Assembly: GCA_003640385.1 (NCBI GenBank)
Contig: RCAB01000541.1
Span: 1 to 40,106, forward strand
Origin: Setaria digitata
Taxonomy: Eukaryota; Nematoda; Chromadorea; Rhabditida; Setariidae
Direction of reading: 5' to 3'
DNA: 40,106 nucleotides
In this document: piece after piece, positions 1 to 12,102 of the stretch
Numbering within the stretch: the stretch's first letter is position 1
Layout: each line of letters starts with the position of its first letter
Notes under the pieces: model-generated
What the model saw: the letters and a program-made list of their open reading frames with translations, nothing else
Database searches by the model: none
Told to the model about the DNA's origin: nothing
Translations under genes and position numbers: made by a program

Positions 1-552
1 AACTTTTCTGTCCTCCTCCTCCAGTCCCACCTACAGTTCCAGCGCCTTGTCCGACCATGAAACAGGTTCTTCTCTCTCCTCCCGCTCCTACTCCTCCTCC
101 AGTTGCACCTCCAACTCCACCACTTTGTCCGATAGCGAGGTAAGAATTTTTCCGTCCTCCTCCTCCCCCAGCCACACCTACAGTTCCAGTGCCTTGCGGA
201 GTTATAAAATCTTTGCTTCTTTGTCCTCCCCCTCCTCCTCCTGCTCGAACTGCAGCACTGGTTTCAGTTCCTTGTCCGACCATTATATACGTACTTCTTT
301 GTCGTCCTCCTGCTTCTGCTCCAACTATACCTACAGTTCCAGCTCTTTGTCCGATCGCGAAATAAGCACTTTCATGTCCCCGTCCCCCTTCTCTCGCTTC
401 AACCGCACTTCTAATTGCAGTGTCGTGGCCACCCATCGCATATGCATTTTTTTGTCCCCCTCCTCCGGCCTCTGCACCAGCTCGAGCTGTGTTTCCACTT
501 TCGTCTCTAGCCTTAACCATAATCCCAATACCTTGTCCTGCTGAAATATAGG
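1..552 (-). repeat. Degenerate ~25-residue glycine-rich coding repeat
   Basis: Within the last exon of the left-edge gene, units of roughly 22-27 residues (the first about 36) each begin with an aromatic-led block such as YFAIGQRAGTVG, YIMVGQGTETS, FITPQGTGTVG, YLAIGQSGGVG or CFMVGQGAGTVG. Each then runs into a poly-glycine block ending in RKNS, QRS or QKS. About seven units are visible and they continue past the left edge. On DNA level the repeat shows on the plus strand as recurring TCCTCCTCC and CTTGTCCGA blocks. The units differ strongly in sequence, so this is an old or fast-diverging array rather than a recent perfect tandem repeat. Confidence 0.75.
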
Positions 553-3500
553 TATTTCTTCCTCTTTCATCTACACTTTCACTACTTCCCACTCTCAAAC
601 TTTCCGGAATATCTTTCCCACTGTCGCCATTCTTTCCAGCACCAGGCATATCAATACTTTCACCACCCGTATTACTTCCTGCTTCTGCAGTGCTGCTATA
701 GAGTTTGCCACTGACATTTTCACCTTTTGAACCTGAAGCAATTACTTTTACGCTTGATTCATTAGCAATGATTCCCACGCATTACGACGCTTCTCCCCAC
801 TCCCTACAGAATTATCGAAAATTTTCACATTCATTGTTTGACAGTAAATGAAAGAATAAAGTAATTTCGAAAAAAAAAAACGCTCTTCTATTTCGAATAT
901 TACAATTTTCATTACATTTAATTGATTTTGATTGATATTAGTTGTAAAAACGTGCCATTCCGACAATTTCTTCGTAAAGCAGAAAGAGAGATAGAGAGGC
1001 CTAATTACTCGATATATTTTAATTTCATTAATTTTAGGATATAAGACCTTTGGTTTTTTCTGTAAAAAAAAAAAAAAAAAAAAATATAAGAAAAAAACGA
1101 GAAAAAACATTTGAACTTAAAATTTTTCGTGGAATGTGAGATATCCAGAAGTTCTGTCAAAAGTCTTAAATTTCCCCCTGTCTGTCTAAACTAATCTCGG
1201 GAAAGCTATGTACTATGAACATTTTGTTTTCCAGCATGATTTCGTTCTTTTCTTTTAGGATTTTCCGAATTGACTTGTATTCACAGAAGGAAAAGTAACC
1301 TTTTCTTTCATGTTCCGATTTCTTGGGTGACCCAGCCACATCTGAAATATATTAAAACAATCATTCTTAAAGCGTTGTTCTTTCTCATAATAAGCTATTA
1401 CTTCCTGAACCTTAATTTTCCATATTTCTTACTTCAGTAGTCTTTCAAAACTACTGACAGGGCTTTCTTCATGCGTGTCTGGCTTTATTACTATGAAAGC
1501 AAAAATCGTACGGAATAAATTCAAATTACTTTAGAGCGTCATTATAAAAATTCTAAAAAAAAATCTAAAATAAATTAGGAATGAGCTGCTAAAAACTATT
1601 ATCCAGAAAATAATAACGCATGGCAATTTTTGTGCAAGGCAGTATTAATGATTAATAATTAGTAATTAACAATATGATAAAATAGCAAATTATAAACAAT
1701 AAAGGTAAAGAATATTTAATAAATAATTAGTAATTGGTAAACAACATATAATCAGTGATCAATAAATGACAAGTTTCATGCAATCAGTAAATAATACCAG
1801 TAATAAATAATTCTAATGGATATTAAGAAAAAAAAAAAAAAACAATGACACATTAATAATGCTGCAGAACGAAAAAGGACAAGAAATTAATATTTATTGG
1901 ATTTTTGGATTACTTAATTGTCAGCAATTAATGATATGGACGATTATCTTACCACTTTCCGAGAGTGGTTTGCGCTGTTCATTAGGCTCAATTTCAGTTT
2001 CTTTCTCATCATCAGCTTTCTCATCGACAGGTTCATCCGCCTCTGCAAGCTCGTATTTATCTCGATCTTCATTTTCCGCTGTTTGTTTCTCCTCTTCACC
2101 CACTTTCACTTCTTTTTTTTCCGTTTCATCTGATACTGCTTTTTTCTTCGTTGATTCTGCCCGTTCCTTTGGTCTACATATCGAAAATATTGTACTCCTT
2201 GTAATGATTTAATGATAATAGTAAATGTTAATGATGATATTAATAAGTAATAATGATAATAATAAGTAGTGGTAGTAATTATAAATAATAAAATGAGTTA
2301 TATAATATTTATAAGTGATTAATAGTTACTCACAGTAATTGTAATTAAAAAGCATTACGAGTTAACTGTTGTTATTATTTTTGTTAATTTTCATGGTAAT
2401 TATTTTTTAATTTTAGCAGTTATTTTCTTGTGATAATTGATGAATAATATTTTATCATAATTTGACTGTACTTCAATTAGCTCGCTCTTTGTTTTTAATT
2501 ATTTCGCACTTTATTTTCATATGCTTTATTTTTCCAGCTTTAAATTTTGTCTTTCTTGGCAATCAGTTTTTGCAATTTTCTCCTGCTTTAGTTGTGGACA
2601 CGTATGCTCCTATCTGTTATTATATTATACTCCAACTTACAAATTCAAATATAATTCCAACCTACCTTAGATATTGCATTGCTACAAATACTTACTTTTC
2701 TGTTCTCTGGAAAATTATCAGTTAAATATATTTCTTTTTCCGATAAATAAAAATCTTATTTTTGATCATAATATATTTATTATTATTCACCAGTCAGTTA
2801 TTAGCAATTTGGCTATTAAATAAGTCTACTTCAGTCATTCACTTAACTTATCTGTGATCCTGCAGTCCTGTTGTTAATTTTTTCGAAACTAATCAAGATA
2901 AATTCTTTAACTGAAGTCGAAGTAGTAACATAAAATCATTTATGCTCAAGAATATTTCAAAATTAATTAATGCGTCCTTAATGAAAACATATGAAGTGAA
3001 ATTATTATTAATAGCAGATACTTAAACAACCTTACTTTAATTTTTCCTTTTGTTCGTTGCCCTGCAATTTACGTTAAAATTTTTTCTTATTTAATGTAAA
3101 TTCCAATTTTTATTCGATTTATTTCAATCGTAGTCTCAAACCCTAATTCAGAATTCCAAATGATCAGATATTAACCAGTTGACGAACAGATCATTTCACG
3201 AGGAAAAAAAGGAATAAAAAAATTACTTTTCTTCTTTCTGTGACCTTTTCCAACACGAACTTTCTGAAATAATATTAATTACATCGTTTTACTTTCAAAT
3301 TTTATGCTTTTTTCTTCTTTTTTGTTTATAATTTTTTATCAACTTCGCTTTTGATGCAGCAGTAATTTGTTGGAACTTCCCATAAATGCTGAATATTTGA
3401 AATTAGCTAATTCAGTACTAAAATGCCCTGTCAACTATTAGCTATTACAAATTTTTTTCCAGTACAACGGTTGAAGTATTTGTATTTATTATCGAATTGC

Positions 3501-4148
3501 TGTAGTCCAAATATTCAGAAACAGTAATTTTAGCCTTACATTCTACTTGTTTAATTGCTTATGTTGTTTTATTTTCCAATTTTTCACTCATGGTTCGGAC
3601 ATGAGTTAGCAAAATTCACTTTTGTTAAATTACAGTATTTAAAATAAAAAGGAAAAAATCAATGTAAAACTTACGTAGCGTTCATCAAAGTAACTGTAAT
3701 AAGGATTATACGCATCCACTATTTTGTTATGCTAAAAAAGGGGAGTAAATAGATGCCCACTATCTATAAATAATTTTTTGTCTTTTTTTTTTTTTTTTTG
3801 TTATAGAGGAAAATTGAATTTTAGTGCAATAACCAATTAAAATAATGAAAGTTTTAGAATTTAACAAACCTCCGTATTTTTCATGCTTTTCCTTCGTGCC
3901 ACAGCCCCACCAGTTTCTGAAATGATAATTCACTCCTAATCTTATTTTAGATATGCTTTTAATTTTAGTGTTCCTTAAAATTTTGTGAAATTGTATAAAT
4001 CACCGAAATCCTCTTTTTTATCTACAGCACCAGATTTGTTCGCAGGTTTCTTTTGTGATTGCAATTGAAAAATTGTCAACTTTTTAGTAAATGAAATAAA
4101 TTTCCGAAAAAAAGATTCACCTCGTTTGCCTTGAGCATTGTCAGATGC
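1..4148 (-). CDS. Unrecognised micro-exon gene: basic, acidic, then glycine-rich repeat protein (partial, 3' end outside window)
   Basis: I do not recognise this gene. Nine minus-strand exons join in phase: 4148-4121, 4049-4004, 3916-3870, 3731-3675, 3263-3227, 3061-3036, 2166-1953, 1341-1300 and 732-1. Most have TTTCAG- or TTTTAG-like acceptors and GTAAG- or GTGA-like donors; the acceptors at 4049 and 2166 are weak. Read in order, the product has a lysine-rich start, a tyrosine-rich stretch (AYNPYYSYFDERY), a basic run (KGHRKKKRQRTKGK), about 70 mostly Glu/Asp/Lys residues, a Ser/Gly/Glu segment, and then degenerate glycine-rich repeats to the window edge. The first coding exon is unresolved. 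A signal-peptide-like exon at 4689-4620 may belong, but its phase does not join directly to 4148. It could be an extracellular structural or cuticle-associated protein, but that is a guess from composition. The exon chain is inferred; the phase agreement over seven junctions is the main support. Confidence 0.55.
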
Positions 4149-4619
4149 CTAAATTAAAGCTTAATTTATTCATCAAATATTATTTTCTCACTTTTTTCGC
4201 AAAAAAATACTTGTAGTTTTAGGTCTCTATGAAACCAATTTGTGTTAGAATTTCCATAATTCATTAATCGCCTTTTCCACCAGTTAGTTTAATACCAATT
4301 TTTCCCCATAACTTACATAATTCAAGTTCAGGAGAGTTTATCCTTCTCGATGTTAAAAAAGTTTGTTAATTTAATTACCAAGAAAATCGGTTTGCTCTTG
4401 CTTTTTTTTCGTATTTTGAATTGGATTTGATTAATGCAGTTTTACAGAAATCAAAAATACTGTAGTTTTATTTTTTGAAAAACCTTCCCTTTTTCCTTCT
4501 TTTTTCGACTTTTTAATTGCAGAATTCTTTTAAATGAGATGAAATTTCCAATTCTTAAATTTTATTATTTTGTTGATTAGTGTATTGCAAAATTACCATT
4601 GTTTGTTACATAGACTTAC

Positions 4620-4689
4620 CATAATTGATTACGGGTAAAAATTGAATTGCTATAGCGGCCAGTACAAGTCGGAAGGGAAAAAAGCGCAA
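4620..4689 (-). other. Signal-peptide-like exon, parent gene unresolved
   Basis: A minus-strand exon lies between a TTTTAAG acceptor and a strong GTAAGTC donor. It reads as LRFFPFRLVLAAIAIQFLPV and so resembles the hydrophobic core of a signal peptide. There is no in-frame ATG, so a start codon would have to come from an upstream exon, or the frame is accidental. It ends in phase 1, whereas the next confident exon (4148) needs phase 2, so at least one exon is missing between them. A fragment at 4345-4317 with a GTAAGTTATG donor is a candidate but does not solve the phase. Suggestive only. Confidence 0.35.
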
Positions 4690-6096
4690 CTTAAAATGTT
4701 GATGTGTTAGTAACAAATAATAAACAATGCAATGGAGTAAGTAAATCAGTCATTGAGTGTTCTTTTATAACAATTCAGTATGATAAACATAATCCTTCAC
4801 CTGATTTTATCATTTTTACATTTTTTACGATAAATAATTAGCATAAATATCTTTACAAACAACACAAAAGACAAATAATAAATGGTAAGCAAATATTAAT
4901 ACACATGTTTGCTTGCAAATAAAATTGAATGCGAAATTAAATAAAATGAATATGCAAATTTGCTTCATAATTATTTATTATTAATTGCTTTAAAAAAGTG
5001 AACAAGTAAGGTTGGCTGGTTGATAAGGATGCGAAACGAAAGTATTTAATAAGACGAATTTTATTAGTTATTGACATGAATCATCATATTTGCCAAGAAT
5101 TATCACTCTAGCAATTTTGATGTCGTATTTAGTAAATCATCCAGCAAATTTATGCCACAAATTCAACAGCATCTACATATTTTATCTTTATTATTATTGC
5201 TCAAGTAAAAGGTTCTTGATCTCGAATAGAAGAAATTTTAAGAGTGAATATTTGAAACAGTGAATGGAAATGCACTGTAATAAATAAATTAATTTTAGAT
5301 TATGTTTTTACCTTTAAATCATTCAAACTACCAGTTGAACGAATGAGTCATTGGTCCTGAAAAATGACAGTTCTAAAAACACAATTAATTATATCGAGAC
5401 CCTAATGTTGGCTTTGAGGGAACTGAACCTTTTTTATTAAACAAAACAAAAAATATTTTAATCTCATTTTTATGCTGCTTCTTGATACTTCCTTCCAGCC
5501 ACTTGTTCATCTAACAGCTGAAAAAATCTTCCAAAATCGAAATAAATTGCTAATAATTAAATAAAATTACTAACAACGAAAGCTTTAAAATTTCAAGCCC
5601 AGCACCTGATTAAATTACCCGATTTGAAGCATCAGTTATGCAAATTGATTTCTGATTAAAATGCAATACATAAAATTTTCTTACTAAAATATGTTGTGTG
5701 GAGACGATTTATCATCTCAGAAGATTGCGAGGGACTAGTTGCACAAACTAATTTACGAAACTTTGTCTTAATAGAATTAATCGACAAAACTTCCCTTCTA
5801 ATTTCATTTGCTTTTACTTCATTTAAATCCTTGCTTTATTTTACGATATAAAACTCGTTATCGGAAGAATTCAGCAAGTTACTTGGAAGCTATGAAATAT
5901 CGCATTCGAATCATATCAATTTCATTTAGACTTCTTTAAAACCATTCAAGTGGAATGCACTCAGTAAAGGATTTATGGATTATCTCGAACTAAATTTTAT
6001 TAAATTGATGAATTACAATTTCATCTGAAAAGTTGGTGAGCATCATCACTTCTGGGATGCAGGCATAACAGAATGCAAAAACAATATGTAGTATTA
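4690..6096. other. Region between the left-edge gene and mif-2; two possible small minus exons
   Basis: There is no convincing gene here. On the minus strand two short segments have good acceptors. One starts near 5520 after ATTTTTTCAG, contains an ATG, and has a GTATC donor near 5489. The other starts near 5358 after CATTTTTCAG with a GTAG donor near 5334. They could be 5' exons of the left-edge gene, but I could not join them in phase with the exon at 4689. The rest is AT-rich, with no open frame that looks coding. Confidence 0.3.
5996..6001 (-). terminator. Poly(A) signal of mif-2
   Basis: A canonical AATAAA hexamer lies on the minus strand about 96 bases after the mif-2 stop codon, a plausible distance for a cleavage and polyadenylation signal. 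It was identified by sequence only. Confidence 0.5.
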
Positions 6097-9000
6097 CTAC
6101 TTTGACATTAGGTCTTTCATTGTTGTGCCATTACAACCTACATTTTCCGGATCTAAATTCGAAAAATGAATGATGCAATGTAACGGATTAACACCAATTG
6201 TTTTCTTCATGAACTCTGATATCACGGAAGAATACTTGATGTTACTATCAGCCGAAAATGATCGGATCGATTTAACCTGCAAATATTCCAAATTTTAAGC
6301 ACTCAGTCGATAAAGTCCAAACAGTATTATCTGATGAAAACAAATGAATAAGAAAGCCTCCTTCAACCATCATAACGAGGAGTACAAAGAATACTAGAAA
6401 TGCAACTGAATGTCATATAAATAGGCATAATAGACACCCTCTAAACTCTGCCAAAAATTGTTACACTTCCTATGATTTACTTGAATTATTTGCGTAATGT
6501 GTAACCAGTTCCACATACTGATCAGTCTAATAATTATACTTCACAATTCAACAAGTCCTTATACCATGAAGTATTTATTGGGATTCCAATATTTCATAAT
6601 GGAAAAACCCAATAGACTCTTGAGTCAAAATGCCACTAAATTTAACTACAAGCATGAGGTTAGAGAGACCAAACGGAACGAGAAATAGTGCTGCTCATGC
6701 AGACAGTGGTAGATGGTTAGGATGTGTAGTTAACTCCTAAAAAATTTCAAGGTATTAGAGAAACTCACATAGCACATATCGGTATTGCAGGAGAATGTCA
6801 ATAATTCGGATTCTATTCTTTAAACTTTTTCTTTCATTATGAATAGAATCAAGATAATTTGTGGAAATGATTAGAGACAAGTAAAAATACACTTCAGATT
6901 ACTAGTTTTAGCTACTTGTTCCAAACTGTTTAAAATAATTTTGGTAATTGTTTTCCTTTCGGAAATGTTATAGATTGCAGTATCTGCTTTCTTTTAGAAC
7001 TGCTTAATATTTCTCGACATCGTTATAATAGGCTTAGTATAAAGTAGATGTCTGATATGTATTTTGTAAGATAGTTTATGTCTTTGATACTAAATATTGT
7101 AACACTGAAGATTTACAGTTGTGGTAAAATTTAGCATTACTGGTGGTGGTGGTGGTGGCGCAAAATGTCTGTTGGTGGACGCGGTAGCTCATCACGTGGA
7201 AATATTTTAAAGAGGGGTAATGTACCGTTGCCGAATCTTTCCATTGCCGGAAAACGCGAGACAAAATGTGAACCAACCGGGTATTTTGCTGTTTTTGCTG
7301 ATTTCTTATTTATGGCCCACAGTTTTGTCAAATATTCTTTCTCATTTTTGTTCTGGCTATTCTGTTTTCTTTTTCTTCTTTTTGTAAGACGAAATGAGAA
7401 TCGTGACAATTTAGAAGGGATCGGGGGAAAATCAGAGACCGCATGTTTCATCGGTAAAATCATTAATGTTCTTCCAGGACAAGAGGAGCTCGTCGAGGAG
7501 GAAAACGGGAACGAGGAGGACGCGGAAGAAGTGGACATGGTAATCGAAGTCGAGAAAGAGGAAGACAGCAGTTTATAGAACAGCAAGGAATATTTTCGTC
7601 TGGTTTAAATGACGATGGACGACATGATAGGACGAAAAGTAATACAACAAATGGTGAATTTTTGACCTCATTGTGAATTTTTTTGGATTAACTAAAGATG
7701 AACGAGGGTTGAATAATAATATGCTGGTTGTATAATGATGACTGAAATAATTGTAGAATTTCGCATTGCAAATCTTGGACGAGTGAAGAAAGTAGATCCA
7801 GAAAGTGTGACGAACGAGAGAGGAGGCAACTCTACAACGTATGAGTCGGAGTGGTTATCTGATGAAGAGGGTGATAACGAGGAGCTGCGAGAATTGCTGC
7901 GGGATGGGGTACAGTTAGTTACTTTTTTCAATTTTTTTTCCTTCACTTTTCTCCATGTCATTAAGAGGAGGTCATCAGACTAGTCATTTGCGGTGAACAT
8001 GAAGAAAAGCAAATAACAAGACAGTTTTATTGTAAGAAAATTTGACCAGGTGTTTTTATGCTCCAGAACATATGAATGTGAACTGTACCCATTTTCACCT
8101 GTTTTTAGTTCTTGTCGGATTTGAAACCCGGAAAAGTCATCCCACTGGTCTTGCCAGAAACAGAGCAAGAACAGTTCCAACAGTTAGTTATTAAGGAAGA
8201 GAAATATACAGAAAACGGTGGTGAGATGGACACTGGATCCATGCTACCGACGAAGAAAAAGTTGGTTCTGGAATTGTTCTTTAAAACTTCTATCTCCTTC
8301 CGAATACTACCTGTTATGAGCACAATGTGGAAAAATTTGTAGAAGTTTGTAAAAGAATCTATTTATAGAAAAAAAGATAATCAGCAGCTGAAATCAGAAT
8401 GTATGTTTGAAGAGGATATCAAAAAGCCACAGCTAAAGGCGCTAGAGACCGTCAATATTGCGTTGAATCCAACCGAAACAAGCAGTCAGAGGGCAGCTGC
8501 TATTATACGGAAAATTAAAGAAGGTATTTGCCCCATAGTTATCATTTTAAATGAATATCTGATTAAGTGAATGGACGTAAGAGATATTATTATTCATCTT
8601 TTCACCATGCTCTGATTTCAGATGAAGATAGTGCAGTTTTGATGTTGCAGTTACCGAGTACTTTATCGGCTGTCAGGGACTCTACTAGTCAACAGGACAC
8701 AGTGATAAGTGGATCCAAGGTCGAATTCTATTTGTATAAGCCTTTTTCTTGTACCCTATCTTTTACGGTTAAATGTGGTTTAATGTGCATTTTTTTCAGC
8801 GTTGAGATGGAATTATTTTAGAACTCCTTCTGGTAAAACCAAAAAATGGCCTACTCTCAGGCTTTCCTCTGCGTAGCTGATGCTTTCTTTTTTCTTCATG
8901 TATAATTTCCCAGAACGAGTCACATCTTTCAGACTGATGAAAATATAAGTTCAACAACAAAACATTGCCTCGATGGCTTTGTAAACGGTAGCAAAATTGG

Positions 9001-10424
9001 GAAACTACGAATAAGGAAAGGAGGCCGTATGGAATTGTTGGTTTGTGGAATGCCTCTGGATGTAACATGTGGTGTTTCTACGAGATATAATGAGGTTAGC
9101 CTTTTTTCTTTTCGTTTCCCTAATTCTTCGATGTTAATAATTTAGTAAGCTGCAGTTATACCTGGTAAAGAGAGATTCAAGTTGCTACACAGGAAAAGTA
9201 TTCTGCTAAAGTAGCTGTTAACACTGACTCCTAGTTTTTTTCTTGCTACATGTCATTTAAAAAAGTATTACCAATCTGGAAGTTTCAGTCAGTATTACTA
9301 ATCGATTCTGAAAGTCAAACAACTTCGGCGATCAAGAGTGAATGTGGTGAAGAACAAGTCCCAAGTAGAGGTTACATTCTAGGCAGAATTGTAGATTCCT
9401 TGATCTGTTCACATAATATTCCCGAGGCTCTTGATGGTAAGCGAGAGGAGCAGCAACGGAATAAACGAGAACCCTTTGGAACTAAAAGACATGGAGATGA
9501 AGGAGAAGATTTGGAAATGAAAGATTTACTTTTGGAATTACGTTCAATTGAAAAAAAAGAAGAATCATGGTCAAAATGGACTCTAGAATATTCAGATTCA
9601 GTGAAGTACGATGATTCATAGTATTTGTTGCTAGGATTTTAATGTTTACTTCAAATCCAGTGATAATTTTTTCAAAACCGTTTCTTTGGATTTGAAACAG
9701 TTGTTTAATTACTAAGATTGTTGGGAAATATATGTTAACATTTTGAGAAGTGCCTTGTTTTCTTTTTCATTGTTTTTTTTCAACAATAATTGTGAAATAA
9801 GCGGCGTAAGTTCACTTATGCCGAGGAATATTTTCCGGTTCTCTCGTCCTCTATGTTCCCCTTTGTTTTAAATGTATGTTGTTGAACTTTTAAGAACTGT
9901 TTCAGGAATTCTCTAACATCATATAAATTGTTCCCTTACTTGATGTATACGGGTTGCGTTTTGCTTATTGCTGACTTACTGCTGACTTTATCTCCCTTCA
10001 TGTACCCAGTGTGGAATAATTTCTTTCATCGATGTAAGACATCTCCATAAAAACTCTTTGCTCCAAATTTTATTTTCAGCAGAGGTCGCAATTTTATCCA
10101 CTGCTGCTCTAATGGTAGGAAAGAACTGATCCAAGTTCTACATTTTGATTATTAATTGTTAATGTAATTGTTCAGTTCTGACAAGTCGGCTGTATAAGCT
10201 AAAAATAAATAAAAGAGAGGAAGGAAATAAAACAAACTGACCACAATTAGACATGCTGAATCTTGTGTGGCGCCATGTGTCAGTTGCGCGTTTGGTGTTA
10301 CCAACAAGACTATCCGACTTGCTGGTTTCCCTAGGATCTCTGCCATTAACTCCGTGAACTGAACATTGAAGTCGGTCGGGAAAGAAGCTGCTGGAACGTT
10401 TGAGGCGACTGTTATCAATGGCAT
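6097..10424 (-). CDS. mif-2: Macrophage migration inhibitory factor 2 homologue
   Basis: A secreted or cytosolic tautomerase-superfamily protein related to the vertebrate cytokine MIF; filarial MIFs are known to be released and to act on host immune cells. Two exons: 10424-10242 (61 codons) and 6276-6097 (59 codons plus stop), giving 120 residues, close to the known filarial MIF-2 length. The junction is phase 0, with a GTCAGT donor and a TTTGCAG acceptor. The product starts MPLITVASNVPA; Pro2, the catalytic base of the family after Met removal, is present. The stretches LLVTPNAQLTHG and HCIIHFSNLDPENVGCNGTT match the filarial MIF-2 I recall. The CxxC oxidoreductase motif of vertebrate MIF is absent, as in MIF-2 types. 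There is no signal peptide, as is usual for the family. A TTTTTAG acceptor ends one base before the ATG, suggesting a trans-spliced leader. The 3,965-bp intron contains POLR3D on the other strand. Confidence 0.95.
7165..9621 (+). CDS. POLR3D: RNA polymerase III subunit RPC4 (POLR3D/RPC53)
   Basis: A subunit of nuclear RNA polymerase III that, in the known enzymes, pairs with RPC5 as a TFIIF-like module in initiation and termination of tRNA and 5S transcription. Eight exons keep phase throughout: 7165-7280, 7478-7653, 7757-7908, 8109-8260, 8369-8523, 8622-8719, 8933-9094 and 9289-9621, giving 447 residues. The N-terminus is Gly/Arg-rich (residues ~40-65), followed by QQGIFSSGL, the counterpart of the QSHSIFEQGP motif of animal RPC4. 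The conserved C-terminal domain is clear: LMLQLPSTL (~257-265), VGKL-like SKIGKLRIRKGGRMELL, MPLDVTCG, and GYILGRIVDSLICSHNIPEALD at the end. About 70 charged residues follow the usual end of the family. Acceptors at 7118 (TTTACAG) and 7134 could take a spliced leader. The gene lies inside the mif-2 intron, antisense to it. Confidence 0.93.
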
Positions 10425-11267
10425 TCTAAAAATCAGCCTTGGAAATAGCCTTCTACTTTAAATTCTGCAAGAAAAACGATGAAATGATAAATTTTGCCTC
10501 CCCAGGGAGTAAAATGTGATGAAATGAGAACGGGCTGTTACTTTTTTCATGTCAATAAATAAAGAACTAATTTAAATTTAAGTTGTCCCGTCCAGCCACT
10601 GCTTTTTCGTACCACCGCCGAGTCTGCCAGGAAGATGTATCAAATGAGTTAAAAAAATAAAAAAGAATAAAATCTTAATAGGAAGAGAAAAACAGTTGTA
10701 CGCTACCATAATGGCAAAAAAAACATTATAAAAATAATCGCCAAAAATCAAAAATTAACTGCAAGTATAATCAAAGGAAATGTTTGATAATAAATTAGTA
10801 TTCCGTCAAACTGATCTATTAAACAGTTTAAATGTACAATCCAGAAGTCATCCGTTTGCACTCCGGTACATAAACATCGTGTAGTAAAATATTAATTTAC
10901 ATATGAAAATATAACCGAGGCATGTCATAGTAAACCACTGTAACAGTTTTTATCATTTTCAGCAACTAAAAAGTAATGCATAATCAGACGACCAATCTAA
11001 TAGCAAATCTGGTCCTCTTGTAATATTAATAATAATAATTTGGGCAACTTAAAATAACTGTTAAAGCACCGTTATAATGATTCCCTATCGTATTCCCCCT
11101 TTTTCATCTTGAAAGAATTAATTTTAAACTTTTACTTCTATAAATTTCAATAATCTGAAATTAAAACAAACAAGGAGCAAAAAATAACAATAGAAAGCAT
11201 GAATTGTTTCTTCTTCTTTGCTCTTATACACTTATACTACGCCTACAAATCAGCGTGTACCATGTAC

Positions 11268-11350
11268 CATATATATATATATATATGCCAATTTGTCCTC
11301 AGATTATATAAATATGTATATAAATATATAATATATATACATATATATGA
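11268..11350. repeat. AT-rich simple repeat (TA)n
   Basis: Two blocks of alternating TATATA are separated by a short unique piece. It is low-complexity sequence with no sign of being transcribed. Confidence 0.8.
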
Positions 11351-12067
11351 AATATGGATTCGGAATTTCAGCTATATTTATTAAGTTATAAGGAGCTATA
11401 TTCCTTACTCGGTAAATTATAGCAGCCCTCAATAATGAATTAAACGCCTAGGTTCATGTGTAAAGGCAGAAAACACAAATGACATCGAATATCGCCAAGG
11501 AAATAGCAGTAAAATACGACTTGAAAAATTCAAATGCCTCAATAAATAATGCAATAAAGGTTAATGCACTTTGGGCTATCCAACTGGATTATCCCTTTAT
11601 GTTTTATCAAATAAACTGTTAGTGGAATTTGCAGCCGATTTATGCTCATATCAACTCCACCGATATCTTCTTTCGTTTGCAAAGACAATTTACAATTAGT
11701 GACACAGTGGAAACAAATGACAAGGATCGAACAGCAAAAAGGTTACAGAATTTAGAAATTAAATGAAAAATTTATATCCAAATAATTTTCAACGATGGAA
11801 TTGCAAAAAGGAATTCGAAACATGAATATTCAAGTCTCAAATCTTGGCATCCTTCAGATTTAAAATTTTGTTTTGCAAAAGATAATGAATTCAGAGACTC
11901 GTACAAATAGTTACAAAATGGGAATGCAGTGGTTTGGAAAGGAACATAGAAAACTGCAGTCAACTTGATTTGGATTTATTCAGAAAAAGATCTTCAAGAA
12001 CAAAGAGATGAACGTAAGGAACTCGAAAACTATTCTATCAAATAAGAAGTCATATTTTTATATTTTC

Positions 12068-12070
<3 letters not shown>

Positions 12071-12100
<30 letters not shown>
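12071..12100. repeat. Poly(A) tract, ~30 bases
   Basis: An uninterrupted run of about 30 A lies between mif-2 and CENP-C. Similar runs of A or T longer than about 18 bases occur at 1064-1084, 13210-13238, 25844-25872, 28752-28775, 30221-30253 and 33926-33948, in introns or between genes. Exact lengths are uncertain because such runs are error-prone in assemblies. Confidence 0.85.

Positions 12101-12102
<2 letters not shown>

Noticed and set aside
47..544. Long plus-strand serine-rich open frame at the left edge
   Set aside because: It is the reverse complement of the glycine-rich repeat exon; GGA/GGT codons read backwards give TCC/ACC serine and threonine. The minus strand has the splice signals and phase-consistent neighbours.
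7137..7586. Minus-strand 149-residue open frame opposite POLR3D exons 1-2
   Set aside because: It mirrors the Gly/Arg-rich coding sequence of POLR3D and includes its first intron; it shows no family resemblance.
9250..9288. ATG-initiated start for the last POLR3D exon at 9250
   Set aside because: The frame runs back through the intron only by chance. The TTTCAG acceptor at 9288 and phase 0 from the exon ending at 9094 explain it better.
11199..11384. Tyrosine/isoleucine-rich open frame
   Set aside because: It is a translation of the TATATA repeat.
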